Below are positions 34,237-42,652 of a DNA stretch of 64,000 nt, piece by piece. The notes under the pieces are model-generated. The model searched no databases, was not told the origin of the DNA, and saw only the letters and a list, made by a program, of their open reading frames with translations. A program made the position numbers and the translations under genes. The first letter of the stretch is position 1. The number at the start of each line of letters is the position of its first letter. This DNA is from Roseibium algicola (GTDB taxonomy: Bacteria; Pseudomonadota; Alphaproteobacteria; Rhizobiales; Stappiaceae): NCBI RefSeq assembly GCF_001999245.1, contig NZ_CP019630.1:1798001-1862000 (forward strand). The letters are read 5' to 3'.

Positions 34237-35328
34237 ATGCCTACCAACATGATGCAAGACAAGAACGGCTTCAAACTCGGGACCTTTTCGTCCAATTGCT
34301 CGTCCGGGATGACGGTCACCAAATCGCCGTCCAGATGGGTCAATAGCTGGGAAAACAACCTGAAACTCGGCCAGATGCTGGATGATGCCGGCATCGACTT
34401 CATGCTGCCGATCGCCCGCTGGATCGGTTACGGCGGCGAGACGGACTTTCACGGCAGCGTGCTGGAAACGGTCACCTGGGCAACCGCGCTGCTGGCCTCA
34501 ACGAAAAACATCACTGTGTTCGCCACGGTGCATACAGCTGCAAACAATCCGGTGGTCGTCGCCAAGCAGATTGCCACGATGGATCAGGTGGGCAATGGCC
34601 GCGCGGGACTGAACATTGTCGCGGGCTGGAACAAGCCGGAATACGAAGCCCTGGGCCTGACCCTGCCCGACGATCACGAAACCCGCTACGGCTACGCCCA
34701 GGAATGGTTCGATGTGGTCGAGAAGCTCTGGACCTCGAAGGAGTATTTCGACTGGGAGGGCAAATACTTCAACCTGAAGCACGTTGCTGGCGACCCCAAG
34801 CCCGTCAACGGCCGGCCACCGATCCTGAACGCGGCAGGATCAGCAACCGGACGGACCTTTGCCACCGACAATGCCGACTACCTGTTCACGCCTGCCATCG
34901 ATCTCAACCGGTCCGTCGATGAAATCAAGGAACTGAAAGCGCAGGCGGCGGAGAAGGGGCGCGATGTGGGTGTTCTGACCTTCAGCCACGTCATCTGCCG
35001 GGAAACTGAGGAAGAGGCGACCGCCCTCCGAGACCGGCTGATGGGCGATCTGGCAGACTGGGAAGCGGTGGACAATCTGGTCAATCTGCAGTTCGCGCAT
35101 GCGCAGTCGTTTCCGCACGACCTGCTGGCCCAGATCAAGAACCTGTTCGCCATGGGCCACGGCGGGTTCCCGCTGGTTGGAACTCCGCGGCAGGTGGCCG
35201 ACGGCATCCTAAAACTGCACGAAACAGGCTTTGCCGGAACGACGCTCTCCTTTGTCGACTATGTCGAGGAGTTCCCGTATTTCCGTGACAATGTTCTGCC
35301 GCTGCTTGCGGAAGCCGGTATCCGGTGA
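34237..35328 (+). CDS. LLM-class flavin-dependent monooxygenase (RutA/SfnG-like)
   Basis: 363 residues, bacterial-luciferase-fold oxygenase that uses reduced FMN from a separate reductase. Recognisable segments are FMLPIARWIGYGGETDFHG, ITVFATVHTAANNPVVVAKQ, the family hallmark GRAGLNIVAGWNKPEYEALG, and ADYLFTPAIDL. These resemble RutA pyrimidine oxygenase and SfnG-type sulfone monooxygenases, but the rut cluster is absent, so the substrate is open. ATG 34237 has GGAGGGGATCC in front; the longer frame from 34207 is rejected. The ATG of the flavin reductase overlaps its stop. Confidence 0.87.
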   Translation: MPTNMMQDKNGFKLGTFSSNCSSGMTVTKSPSRWVNSWENNLKLGQMLDDAGIDFMLPIARWIGYGGETDFHGSVLETVTWATALLASTKNITVFATVHTAANNPVVVAKQIATMDQVGNGRAGLNIVAGWNKPEYEALGLTLPDDHETRYGYAQEWFDVVEKLWTSKEYFDWEGKYFNLKHVAGDPKPVNGRPPILNAAGSATGRTFATDNADYLFTPAIDLNRSVDEIKELKAQAAEKGRDVGVLTFSHVICRETEEEATALRDRLMGDLADWEAVDNLVNLQFAHAQSFPHDLLAQIKNLFAMGHGGFPLVGTPRQVADGILKLHETGFAGTTLSFVDYVEEFPYFRDNVLPLLAEAGIR

Positions 35329-35813
35329 TGGACCCCGTGCCGTCCAGAGAATTCACCAACGCCATGCGGGCGTTGGTGGGCAATTGTTCCATCATCACGG
35401 TCGGTGAGGGAGAGGACATTTCAGGCCTCCTCGTCACATCGGCAATGTCTCTCAGCGCCGATCCGCCGCTGGTGCTTGCCTGCGTCAACAAGGCTTCCTC
35501 CAGTTGGCCCTTGCTGAAGAAGTATCCGAAATTCGGCTGGTCTTCGCTTGGGCCCGAGCACCGCAAGGTTGCCGAAAACTTTTCGGGGTTCGGCGGCGTC
35601 AAGGGAGCGGAACGTTATGCCGGAGCCACATGGCGCACGGCGGAAACCGGGGCTCTTCTGCTGGAAGATGCTCCGGCCGCTTTCGATTGCGAGGTCGAGG
35701 AGATGATCGACCGGGCGACCCATTCGATTGTCATCGGCAAGGTGCGTGCAATCCGGCAAAGCCAGTCATCGGGCGCGCTGGTTTACTGGAACGGAGCGTT
35801 CCAACCGTTGTAA
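35328..35813 (+). CDS. Flavin reductase (FMN-binding split-barrel)
   Basis: 161 residues of the flavin-reductase-like family (HpaC/RutF/SsuE-partner type). It reduces FMN with NAD(P)H for the upstream monooxygenase. Typical segments are FTNAMRALVGNCSIITVG, GLLVTSAMSLSADPPLVLACVNKAS and HSIVIGKV. Its ATG overlaps the monooxygenase TGA by one base, and a strong hairpin follows the gene, so the two form a complete operon. Confidence 0.9.
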   Translation: MDPVPSREFTNAMRALVGNCSIITVGEGEDISGLLVTSAMSLSADPPLVLACVNKASSSWPLLKKYPKFGWSSLGPEHRKVAENFSGFGGVKGAERYAGATWRTAETGALLLEDAPAAFDCEVEEMIDRATHSIVIGKVRAIRQSQSSGALVYWNGAFQPL

Positions 35814-35826
35814 ACGGCCTTTTGCC

Positions 35827-35860
35827 GAGAGACGCAGCTTCTTGAGGAGCTGCGTCTCTC
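35827..35860 (+). terminator. Terminator hairpin after flavin reductase
   Basis: GAGAGACGCAGCT (35827-35839) pairs perfectly with AGCTGCGTCTCTC (35848-35860) around an 8-base loop. It lies 14 bases after the stop. The T-run is weak (AAATTTT about 15 bases later). Confidence 0.75.
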
Positions 35861-36056
35861 CATCCCGCGACTTAAATTTTCCGCAAAAAATCTGCCTGGA
35901 ACATGAACCGTCCAGATAGCCCGCTTTTTCGCGATTTACAGAGTTTCTGTCCGTCCAGAAATCCGTTCCGCCGTCCCCCTCTCCAGGCCGGACAAGGAAC
36001 CATCCTGTGCGCGCTCCGTTTATTCCATGGACCCATAACTAACACAGGAGGACCAG

Positions 36057-36239
36057 ATGGACCTTTCCATGAACGATCTCAGCCCGAAGCTTCGCAAGGA
36101 AGCCGAACAGGAGGCAGAAAAGATCAAGCGGGTCGCTGACAAGTCCAACGCCGGCGGACAGCTTGGTGGAACGTTTTTCGGACAGGAACAGGATGACGGC
36201 ATGGCACCGCCGAGATCAGTTGCAGCCGGCCGGTCCTGA
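36057..36239 (+). CDS. Small hypothetical protein
   Basis: 60 residues, charged and helical in the first half (LSPKLRKEAEQEAEKIKRVADKS) with a Gly-rich second half. A consensus AGGAGG lies six bases before the ATG, which argues that it is translated. No relatives are recognised. It is isolated, between the terminator of the flavin reductase and the convergent glutathionylspermidine-synthase-like gene. Confidence 0.55.
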   Translation: MDLSMNDLSPKLRKEAEQEAEKIKRVADKSNAGGQLGGTFFGQEQDDGMAPPRSVAAGRS

Positions 36240-36401
36240 TACCGGGTTTCACTTCAGGGCGGGCTGACACAGCCTGCCTGTGAACCGACAGGCGGCCGTG
36301 AGGCGCACGAAAACAAGAACGACCCATAATAACAGTCGCGCCCGGCCGCCGGGTCGGTTTCACATCCAACCATACCCCGTCAACCAGCGCGTTTTCGGCA
36401 A

Positions 36402-37568
36402 TCAGCTTTCCAGAATGACATGCGGCACAAACCGCGACAGGTCTTGCGTCACCGGTGCCTTGTCCTCGCGCAGGCAGATGCCCGATGCCTGGCCGCCAAT
36501 AATCCATGAACCGATCATGACGTAGTCGTCGCCAAATTTCGGCGGTTCCGCATAGGCCTGCAGGATGTGGCCTTCCGCGCCATACCCGCCGGGTGTGCTG
36601 AGTTCTTCGGATCCGAGACCGCGCACCGTGATGTTGGCACCCTCCCGACTGAAGAAAGGTTTGCGCACATGCGGGCCCTTCAGGAATGCCTCATCCGCCT
36701 CCCCCTCGAAGTAGGACGGCAGCAGGTTCGGGTGGTCCGGAAACATCTGCCAGAGCAGCGGCAGGATTGCCTTGTTCGACAGCACGGCCTTCCAGGGTGG
36801 CTCAAGCAACTGTATCGGCGCATCGGGCAGATAGGGGCCGTAATCCTCGCGCAGCATGTCTTCGTAGGGATAAAGCTTGAACAGGGCGTCGATCACGAAA
36901 CTGTCGGCGTCGGCAAACCGGCCCTCGCCGTCGAGCCCGATCTCTTCCACAGCAACAAAATGCGGTATCAGCCCCGCCTGCCGCGCGCAGTCTTCCAGAT
37001 AGCGCACGGTTGCACGATCTTCGTCGTGATCCTTCGATGACGCGAAGTGGATGTGATAGCCGGGCGCGAACATGGCGGCGAACCGCTCGATCAGGCGATC
37101 CTGAACGGAGTTGAACTGATCGCTGTCGGTCGGCAGAACGCCAGCCGCCATCTGCTGCTCCAGCCAGATCCACTGAAAGAAGCCGGTTTCGTAAAGCGCC
37201 GTTGGCGTGTCGGCATTGAATTCGAGAAGCTTTGCTGGCCCGCTGCCGTCGTAGAAGAAATCGAAGCGGCCATAAAGCGAGGGCTGTTGCTGCTCCCAGG
37301 AATTGCGGATCCAGGAGCGGTACTTTTCCGGGATCGCCATCTTGTCCATGAGACTGTCGTCACGGACAGCCCGATCGACCAGATCGAGGCACATGCCGTA
37401 GAGCTCCTGCGAGGGATCCTCCAAGTCGTCCTCGATCTCGCGCAGAGTGAACTGATAGGCGTGGGTCTCGTCCCAGTACGGTGCGCCGTACATGGTATGA
37501 AAGCCGAAGCCGAGGCGCTCGGCTTCGTCCTTCCACCCCGGTCTTTCAGGAACTGCGATCCGCTTCAT
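36402..37568 (-). CDS. Glutathionylspermidine synthase-like ATP-grasp protein (YjfC-like)
   Basis: 388 residues, the length of E. coli YjfC/YgiC proteins, which correspond to the synthetase (ATP-grasp) half of glutathionylspermidine synthase. Recognisable segments are RPGWKDEAERLGFGFHTMYGAPYWDE at the N-terminus, FDFFYDGSGPAKLLEFNADTPTALYETGFFQW (ATP-grasp core), VRKPFFSREGANI and YVMIGSWIIGGQASGICLRED at the C-terminus. Amide-ligase activity is likely, but the acceptor is unknown. It lies 15 bases after the pspA-like gene, last in the minus-strand half of the cluster. Confidence 0.88.
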   Translation of the reverse strand: MKRIAVPERPGWKDEAERLGFGFHTMYGAPYWDETHAYQFTLREIEDDLEDPSQELYGMCLDLVDRAVRDDSLMDKMAIPEKYRSWIRNSWEQQQPSLYGRFDFFYDGSGPAKLLEFNADTPTALYETGFFQWIWLEQQMAAGVLPTDSDQFNSVQDRLIERFAAMFAPGYHIHFASSKDHDEDRATVRYLEDCARQAGLIPHFVAVEEIGLDGEGRFADADSFVIDALFKLYPYEDMLREDYGPYLPDAPIQLLEPPWKAVLSNKAILPLLWQMFPDHPNLLPSYFEGEADEAFLKGPHVRKPFFSREGANITVRGLGSEELSTPGGYGAEGHILQAYAEPPKFGDDYVMIGSWIIGGQASGICLREDKAPVTQDLSRFVPHVILES

Positions 37569-37583
37569 GGTGCAAGCGGGGCG

Positions 37584-38255
37584 TCAGAGCTTCGCCAGAA
37601 GAGCCTGCACGTCGTTGCGGGCCGGATTTTCCAGGGCCTTGATCTTGGCTTCCAGATCGGCGCCGCTTTCCAGGCGAGCGTCTTCCTCAGCCGCTTCCAG
37701 CATGGCCTGCTGTTCCGCCTGGCGCTGTTCCAGGCGTGCGAGGCTGTCGACCGCACTGGCCAGCCGGCCGTCGGAAGCCGTGGTGTTGGTGGAGGCCGCC
37801 TTCTGGGCCTTGATCAACGCTTCGTTGGCCTTTGCGCTTTCCATCTTGCGCTGCAGGGTCTCGATCTTGTTCATCGACTGGCGAATGGTGCTGTCCATGC
37901 GCTCTTCGGTGGACTTGTACTGATCGAACAGAGCCTGGTCGGCTTCCGCCTTGTCCCGCAGTTTCAGCACGCTCTCGATGATCTCTATGGCCAGCGGCTC
38001 GTCGCCCTGTGCCTTGGCACTGCGGGCTGCTTCCGTGCGCCGCTCGATTTCGGTCATCAGTTCGGCGACGGATTTTTCCTTCAGCTTGCGGTTGGCCGCC
38101 ATGCGCGCCTTCTCGTCCTTGGCTGCACCGATCGCCTGTTTTGCTTCGCGGATTTCCTGTTCCAGGATCGTCATCAGGTTGGCGTCCTGAACGGATTCCG
38201 CGGCATTGTGGGCGTGGCCCTTGAACGCCGTAATCAATTTGCCCCAAACACTCAT
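37584..38255 (-). CDS. PspA/IM30 family protein (YjfJ-like)
   Basis: 223 residues, almost entirely coiled coil, with the N-terminal amphipathic start MSVWGKLITAFKGHAHNAAE and conserved EQEIREAKQAIGAAKDEKARMAA. PspA-type proteins polymerise on damaged membranes as ESCRT-III-like assemblies. In E. coli the paralogue YjfJ is encoded between a DUF2170 gene and others, as here. ATG 38255 is taken rather than an upstream TTG. It is downstream of the DUF2170 gene and upstream of the ligase gene in one transcript. Confidence 0.88.
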   Translation of the reverse strand: MSVWGKLITAFKGHAHNAAESVQDANLMTILEQEIREAKQAIGAAKDEKARMAANRKLKEKSVAELMTEIERRTEAARSAKAQGDEPLAIEIIESVLKLRDKAEADQALFDQYKSTEERMDSTIRQSMNKIETLQRKMESAKANEALIKAQKAASTNTTASDGRLASAVDSLARLEQRQAEQQAMLEAAEEDARLESGADLEAKIKALENPARNDVQALLAKL

Positions 38256-38288
38256 TTTCAAATGTCCTTCTTCAAATTGGCGGCGGGA

Positions 38289-38729
38289 TCAGGCAGCGGC
38301 CTTGGGACCGACGTCGGCGGCCAGCTCCAGAGCGCTGTTGGCGATGGTGCGCAATTCCGTCTCGACCGAATCCAGTGTCGAGCGCACGGACATGGCGCCG
38401 AAGAGCTCGTAATATTCGCGTCCGTCGATCATATCGATGGACAGGGCGCAGAGCGGCAGCAGCTTCTTGTGATTGCGCAGCATCATCGCCTCGAAGGAGG
38501 CCGGGTCCTCCTGGGCATCGCAAGGCCACAGAACCGTGGACGTCAGGATCTGGGTTTCGCCGACAACCATGAACAGGGTGATTTCACCGGCCGAGTGAAG
38601 CTGGACTTCCAGCACGCCGGCCTGATCGGAACTGACCGTGCAGCTGATTTCACCTGCCGCGAAGGAATCCGATTGCTCCAGAGCTTCCTTCAGCTCCGCA
38701 AGTGTCCAGGGAGATTGCCGCGTACTCAT
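38289..38729 (-). CDS. DUF2170 family protein (YjfI-like)
   Basis: 146 residues, cytoplasmic, matching the YjfI/DUF2170 layout: WTLAELKEALE at the start, a beta-rich middle (EISCTVSSDQAGVLEVQLHS) and MLRNHKKLLPLCALSIDMIDGREYYELFGAMS. Function unknown. It is the first gene of the minus-strand half of the cluster; GAGGG precedes the ATG, and a divergent K+ channel gene starts 163 bases away. Confidence 0.85.
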   Translation of the reverse strand: MSTRQSPWTLAELKEALEQSDSFAAGEISCTVSSDQAGVLEVQLHSAGEITLFMVVGETQILTSTVLWPCDAQEDPASFEAMMLRNHKKLLPLCALSIDMIDGREYYELFGAMSVRSTLDSVETELRTIANSALELAADVGPKAAA

Positions 38730-38829
38730 CCAAAGCCCTCCATTTCAAATCCGGTGCCGGGATCCGGCCTCGAACAAGTAGAAGCCCCGTCTAGCCGTTT
38801 CAAGCGATTATTCGGAAAGCTATGCCGAA

Positions 38830-38858
38830 TTGACAATAGGGCGGGCTCTGGTCAGAGT
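38830..38858 (+). promoter_or_regulatory. Possible sigma70-type promoter for the K+ channel operon
   Basis: TTGACA (38830-38835) is followed after 17 bases by CAGAGT (38853-38858), a weak -10. It lies about 35 bases before the chosen GTG start and in the divergent intergenic region. Confidence 0.35.
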
Positions 38859-38892
38859 AGCCGGCGACCGAAACAGGGGGCAAATTTCAGCG

Positions 38893-39948
38893 GTGCCAAT
38901 CCTGCAACTCATCATTTCTCGGCTCTACCAACACGTCCTCGAGCTCAAGCTCTGGCTGCTTGCGACGCTGATATGCGCCTATATGGTGATCTCGTGGATC
39001 CTGTTTTTCCTGGCTGGTGAAACAGGCCTGACGGGCAATCCGCTGACCTTCATCTATTTTGCCGCGACAACCGCCTCGACGGTCGGTTACGGCGACCTGT
39101 CTCCGTCGACGGAAGCAGGCCGGATGGTGGCCGCCTTCTGGTTCTTTCCGGGTGCGTTGCTGATTTTCTCGGCCGTCCTGGGCCGGTTGACGGGTGTCCT
39201 TGTGGAAGGAGTGAGGCGTATGGCTGACGGCAACGGAAACTATGAGCGCGTGCAGAACGCCACGGTGATTGTCGGCTATCACCGGGACAAGACACCCTTG
39301 ATGGTGGAGAACCTGGTTGCCGGCCAGGACGGAGACGACAAGATCATTTTGCTTGCGGACTCCAAGAACGTGGAAGTGCCGGAGGGCGTACGGCTGATCC
39401 GGGCAGAACGCATGGACGCCCTGCAGTCGCTGCGCCGTGCGGCCATTCCAGGCGCGCAGAAAGTGCTGGTCTACGCCGGCTCGGATGCGGAAACCTTCAA
39501 CACCTGCCTTGCCATTCGCGAACTTAACGAGACCGTTCACATTGCGGCCTATTTCGAGGACCGTGACACCGCCCGGCGCGCAGGCAACCTTGCGCGAATC
39601 GAACCGGTGGTGTCGAACGCCTGCGAAGCACTGGTACGCGCTGCGCAGGACCCCGGCGCGGGTCAGATCCTGATGGCCCTGTCCACAGCGGGCCTCGGCG
39701 CGACCATTTATTCGGCCATCGTCCAAAGCGGTGGCGGCACCGAAACCGGCAAACTGGAACAGGCCCTTTCAGGCGCCGAAGGTACGCTGATTGCGGTTTC
39801 CCAGCCGGACGATCCGGATTTCCTGTTCAGACCTTTCCCCAAGACGTTGAAGACAGGCGGCTCGATCTATTATCTCGCCAACAAACGTCTCGCGGCGGGC
39901 GAGATCACGGCCGGTCTGGGGGGAGCTGATGTTCGGATCACTGTTTAA
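38893..39948 (+). CDS. Potassium channel with RCK/TrkA-N-like domain
   Basis: 351 residues from GTG 38893. Two membrane helices flank a pore loop with the K+ selectivity filter TVGYGD (residues about 63-68). After the second helix comes a cytoplasmic regulator-of-K+-conductance-like Rossmann domain (ATVIVGYHRDKTPLMVENLVAG) that may bind nucleotide. This is the Kch/MthK-like two-helix class. The start is uncertain: an in-frame TTG at 38830 coincides with a promoter-like hexamer. It overlaps the DUF2491 gene by 20 bases and heads the plus-strand half of the yjf-type cluster. Confidence 0.85.
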   Translation: MPILQLIISRLYQHVLELKLWLLATLICAYMVISWILFFLAGETGLTGNPLTFIYFAATTASTVGYGDLSPSTEAGRMVAAFWFFPGALLIFSAVLGRLTGVLVEGVRRMADGNGNYERVQNATVIVGYHRDKTPLMVENLVAGQDGDDKIILLADSKNVEVPEGVRLIRAERMDALQSLRRAAIPGAQKVLVYAGSDAETFNTCLAIRELNETVHIAAYFEDRDTARRAGNLARIEPVVSNACEALVRAAQDPGAGQILMALSTAGLGATIYSAIVQSGGGTETGKLEQALSGAEGTLIAVSQPDDPDFLFRPFPKTLKTGGSIYYLANKRLAAGEITAGLGGADVRITV

Positions 39949-40576
39949 CAAGAAGGACAAAGGCTGGCAGCCGCCGGAAGTTCTCGGTCTGACCATCGGC
40001 AGAGGCATTTCCTTCGATCCGATCGCGCTTCGCCTGCTGCCTGCCGACAGTCTGATCGAACGTCCCGACACCACGCTGATGATCACCGCCCAGGGGCATT
40101 GCGACCTTGGCGAACAATCGCACATGCATCGTTTCTATCCTGACGACGACCGCTTCCTGATCCAGTTTCAGGGCGGCGACGGCAAGAACGACGAGCGGGT
40201 CGACGAGATCATGCTGTGGTACTTCTATGACGTGCAGTACCCGACCGGCGACACCGAGTGGAACCGGGTGAAATCCGCGATCCGCCAGACGAGCTTTTCA
40301 CTGCCGGGCGAAGATCGCGACTACCGTTTCGAGCGGGCCTGGTTCGATACGTCGACTGCGCCGGAAGATCCGATGACCTACTGGGAGGAAGTGTGCGACG
40401 ACCGCGAAGGCCGCGGAAGGCGCAAGATCTTCCAGACCGCCATGCTTTTTGCCCGCCCCCTGCAGGACGGCCGGGACGAAATGCTGCTCGTCAACATGGA
40501 AGAGCCGGAAAATGCGGAACGCAGCGTCGCGTTCATGCTAGGCTTCCCGCTTGAGCGGCACAATTTTTCTGTCTGA
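39929..40576 (+). CDS. DUF2491 family protein (YjfK-like)
   Basis: 215 residues, soluble. Family-like segments are PPEVLGLTIGRGISFDPIALRLLP, ERPDTTLMITAQGHCDLGE, MHRFYPDDDRFLIQFQGG and MTYWEEVCDD. The ATG has GGGGGGAG upstream and lies inside the end of the channel gene, so the two are translationally coupled. Function unknown; in E. coli the homologue sits between a PspA-like gene and a DUF350 gene. Confidence 0.87.
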   Translation: MFGSLFNKKDKGWQPPEVLGLTIGRGISFDPIALRLLPADSLIERPDTTLMITAQGHCDLGEQSHMHRFYPDDDRFLIQFQGGDGKNDERVDEIMLWYFYDVQYPTGDTEWNRVKSAIRQTSFSLPGEDRDYRFERAWFDTSTAPEDPMTYWEEVCDDREGRGRRKIFQTAMLFARPLQDGRDEMLLVNMEEPENAERSVAFMLGFPLERHNFSV

Positions 40577-40596
40577 ACTGAATAGTGGAGACCAAT

Positions 40597-41007
40597 ATGG
40601 CAGACCTTCAGGCGTCCCTTTCAGGCATCGTTCCTTTTATTGCCTATTTCATTACAGCCATCGTCATGCTGCTGATTTTCATGAAAATCTATACCGTCAT
40701 GACCCCGCATGACGAAATGGCGTTGATCAAGGAAAACAACGTTGCCGCTTCGGTGGTCTTCAGCGCGGCCTTCCTCGGCTTTTCGCTGCCTCTGGCCAGC
40801 GCCGCGGCGAATTCCGTGAGCATCATCGACTTCATCATCTGGGGCATCATCGCCTGTGCCGCACAGCTTGTGGTCTACCAGGTCTTCCGCCGGTTCTTCC
40901 CGAAGGTCACGGACCGGATCAAGGGTGGTGAAATGGCGATCAGCACCAATCTTGCTGCCATTTCGCTGACAGTCGGCCTGCTGAACGCCGCCTGCATCAC
41001 CTACTGA
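40597..41007 (+). CDS. DUF350 membrane protein (YjfL-like, UPF0719)
   Basis: 136 residues, four membrane helices (starting at residues about 12, 48, 75 and 115). ENNVAASVVFSAAFLGFSLPLASA is the conserved DUF350 segment with polar residues inside the membrane, and GGEMAISTNLAAISLTVGLLNAACITY ends the protein. ATG 40597 has GGAG seven bases upstream. It follows DUF2491 by 20 bases. Possibly a small channel or membrane-stress partner of the PspA-like protein. Confidence 0.88.
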   Translation: MADLQASLSGIVPFIAYFITAIVMLLIFMKIYTVMTPHDEMALIKENNVAASVVFSAAFLGFSLPLASAAANSVSIIDFIIWGIIACAAQLVVYQVFRRFFPKVTDRIKGGEMAISTNLAAISLTVGLLNAACITY

Positions 41008-41097
41008 CCGAGGCGGTACGGGCCGCCCTGCGCTGATGCCCCGAACCGTATCACGCAAAGCATTTCATCAGACCGTTTGAAGGTCGGGAGAAAATTC

Positions 41098-41664
41098 ATG
41101 AAACGCTCCAAGTCGATCAAGCTGGTGGTCATGGCAACGACGACCGTGACCATTGCAGGCTGCTCGGACGAACCGACGCTGGATGGCCGGGTCTACAAGA
41201 CCGAGGCGGAATGTGTCGCCGACAGCTACGTCCCGGACGAGGTTTGTGTCGAGGCAATTACCGCCGGCAAGTCAATCCACAAGGCCTCCGGACCACGCTA
41301 TGACACCGTCAACCTGTGTAACGAGCAACACGGCAACAACGTTTGCGCCTACGACAGTGCCACCGACGGATCTTCCTACTACACGCCGTTTCCGGCAGGT
41401 TATTTCCTGGCAGGGGCATTGACCGGCGCCGTTACCAACCAACTGATCCAGAGCAACGTGCGCCCGGTCTATCCGGAACGCGGCAGCAAACGCTACTACA
41501 CATCCGGCGGCTATTACGTCGGCAGTTATGGCGGCGGCAGCTGGCGTACCTATGACGATGCGGTGAAGACGCCACCCAAGCCGGCAAAAGTCCAGACAAG
41601 GACTTCCGTCGCTTCACGTGGCGGGTTCGGCAGCCGGTCGAGTTCCGGGTTCCGCGGCGGGTAA
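41098..41664 (+). CDS. DUF1190 lipoprotein (YjfM-like)
   Basis: 188 residues. A short signal peptide ends in the lipobox TIAGC (Cys about 22), so it should be lipid-anchored. The mature part is rich in cysteine, Tyr, Gly and Ser; it contains the DUF1190 pattern YKTEAECVADSYVPDEVCVEA and ends in a low-complexity GGFGSRSSSGFRGG tail. ATG 41098 with GGGAGA upstream is used. It is last of the four plus-strand yjf-type genes. Confidence 0.83.
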   Translation: MKRSKSIKLVVMATTTVTIAGCSDEPTLDGRVYKTEAECVADSYVPDEVCVEAITAGKSIHKASGPRYDTVNLCNEQHGNNVCAYDSATDGSSYYTPFPAGYFLAGALTGAVTNQLIQSNVRPVYPERGSKRYYTSGGYYVGSYGGGSWRTYDDAVKTPPKPAKVQTRTSVASRGGFGSRSSSGFRGG

Positions 41665-41765
41665 CGGCCGACAGAAGGTAACCGGCATTCAGGTACTGCA
41701 GCACACACGCGGTGATCTGTTGCCAACCCCGGCGCGTACCATTGCCAAAGCGTGAGGGTGTTGAA

Positions 41766-42344
41766 ATGTACCGGCTTCTTTCTTTCGTCTGGTGTCTGGC
41801 GGCAACGTGCCTTTGTGCCGTTGCTCAAGCCAAGGACCTTGAGGGCCAAAGCGAAGCAGCTCAGTCGGCCCATGCCTTCACCTTCGAAATGCCCTATGGC
41901 GAACCGATTGCGCTCAAGGATTATGCCGGCAAGGCAATTCTGATCGTCAACACGGCAACGGAATGCGGCTTCAGCGGACAACTGGCCGGCTTGCAGAAGC
42001 TGCATGAAACCTATTCGGACCGCGGCTTGCTTGTGCTCGGGGTTCCGTCCAACGATTTCGGCGGCCAGGAACCGCGCGCCGACGGCGACATCGCAAAATT
42101 CTGCGAAGCCAAGTACGGTGCCGAATTTCCACTTGCCGCCAAGACGGTCGTGAAGGGCGAAAAGGCCCATCCTTTTTATCGATGGGCCGCAAGCGAGCTT
42201 GGCCCCACGGCACGCCCCTACTGGAACTTCCACAAGTATCTCGTCGGGCCAGACGGCAGCATCCTTGCCTGGTTCCCGACGCCTGTGCCGCCGACTTCAT
42301 CGGACGTGACCGCCGCGATCGAGAAGGCCCTGCCCGGATCCTGA
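41766..42344 (+). CDS. Secreted glutathione peroxidase
   Basis: 192 residues with a signal peptide (residues 1-22, ending AQA-KD). Thioredoxin-fold peroxidase with Cys67 in NTATECGFSGQ, Gln101 in SNDFGGQEP and the W-N pair in YWNFHKYLV, the complete Cys/Gln/Trp/Asn tetrad. It reduces peroxides, here apparently in the periplasm, so the electron donor is unlikely to be bulk glutathione. ATG 41766 is supported by the signal peptide. It is 101 bases after the DUF1190 gene in the same direction. Confidence 0.9.
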   Translation: MYRLLSFVWCLAATCLCAVAQAKDLEGQSEAAQSAHAFTFEMPYGEPIALKDYAGKAILIVNTATECGFSGQLAGLQKLHETYSDRGLLVLGVPSNDFGGQEPRADGDIAKFCEAKYGAEFPLAAKTVVKGEKAHPFYRWAASELGPTARPYWNFHKYLVGPDGSILAWFPTPVPPTSSDVTAAIEKALPGS

Positions 42345-42586
42345 TCCTGATCCCTGGAAGCGATCAACAGCACCTTTTCAAACGAAGCGAACAACTCGCT
42401 ATCAGGCGTGTACGCCCTCTTGCGGACGGCTGTCCTTCAGAAGGCGCGTCTTCCCAAGAAGAACACCCCGCTCTTTATCCCTTCTGATTATCTCCCACTC
42501 CGCGGCGTGGCTGCGTGTCTGGCTGGCTGGCTGGAAATTGTAACTTTGACATTGCCTGGCCACGTGGATTGCGTTAGGCAGTTTTA

Positions 42587-42604
42587 GTAATGTAATAACA
42601 TTAC
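42587..42604. promoter_or_regulatory. Zur-box-like palindrome upstream of zinT
   Basis: GTAATGTAATAACATTAC has perfect 7-base arms (GTAATGT/ACATTAC) around an AATA centre. This closely follows the ATGTTATAACAT-centred Zur operators of proteobacteria. It ends 48 bases before the zinT ATG, where a bound repressor would block transcription. Confidence 0.72.
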
Positions 42605-42652
42605 GAATCAATTTGATACTTTCCCTCCCCCAATCAGCAGAGGATCAGATCC

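Noticed and set aside
37047..39020. 657-codon plus-strand frame across the glutathionylspermidine-synthase-like, pspA and DUF2170 genes
   Set aside because: Antisense to three recognised genes, without any domain of its own.
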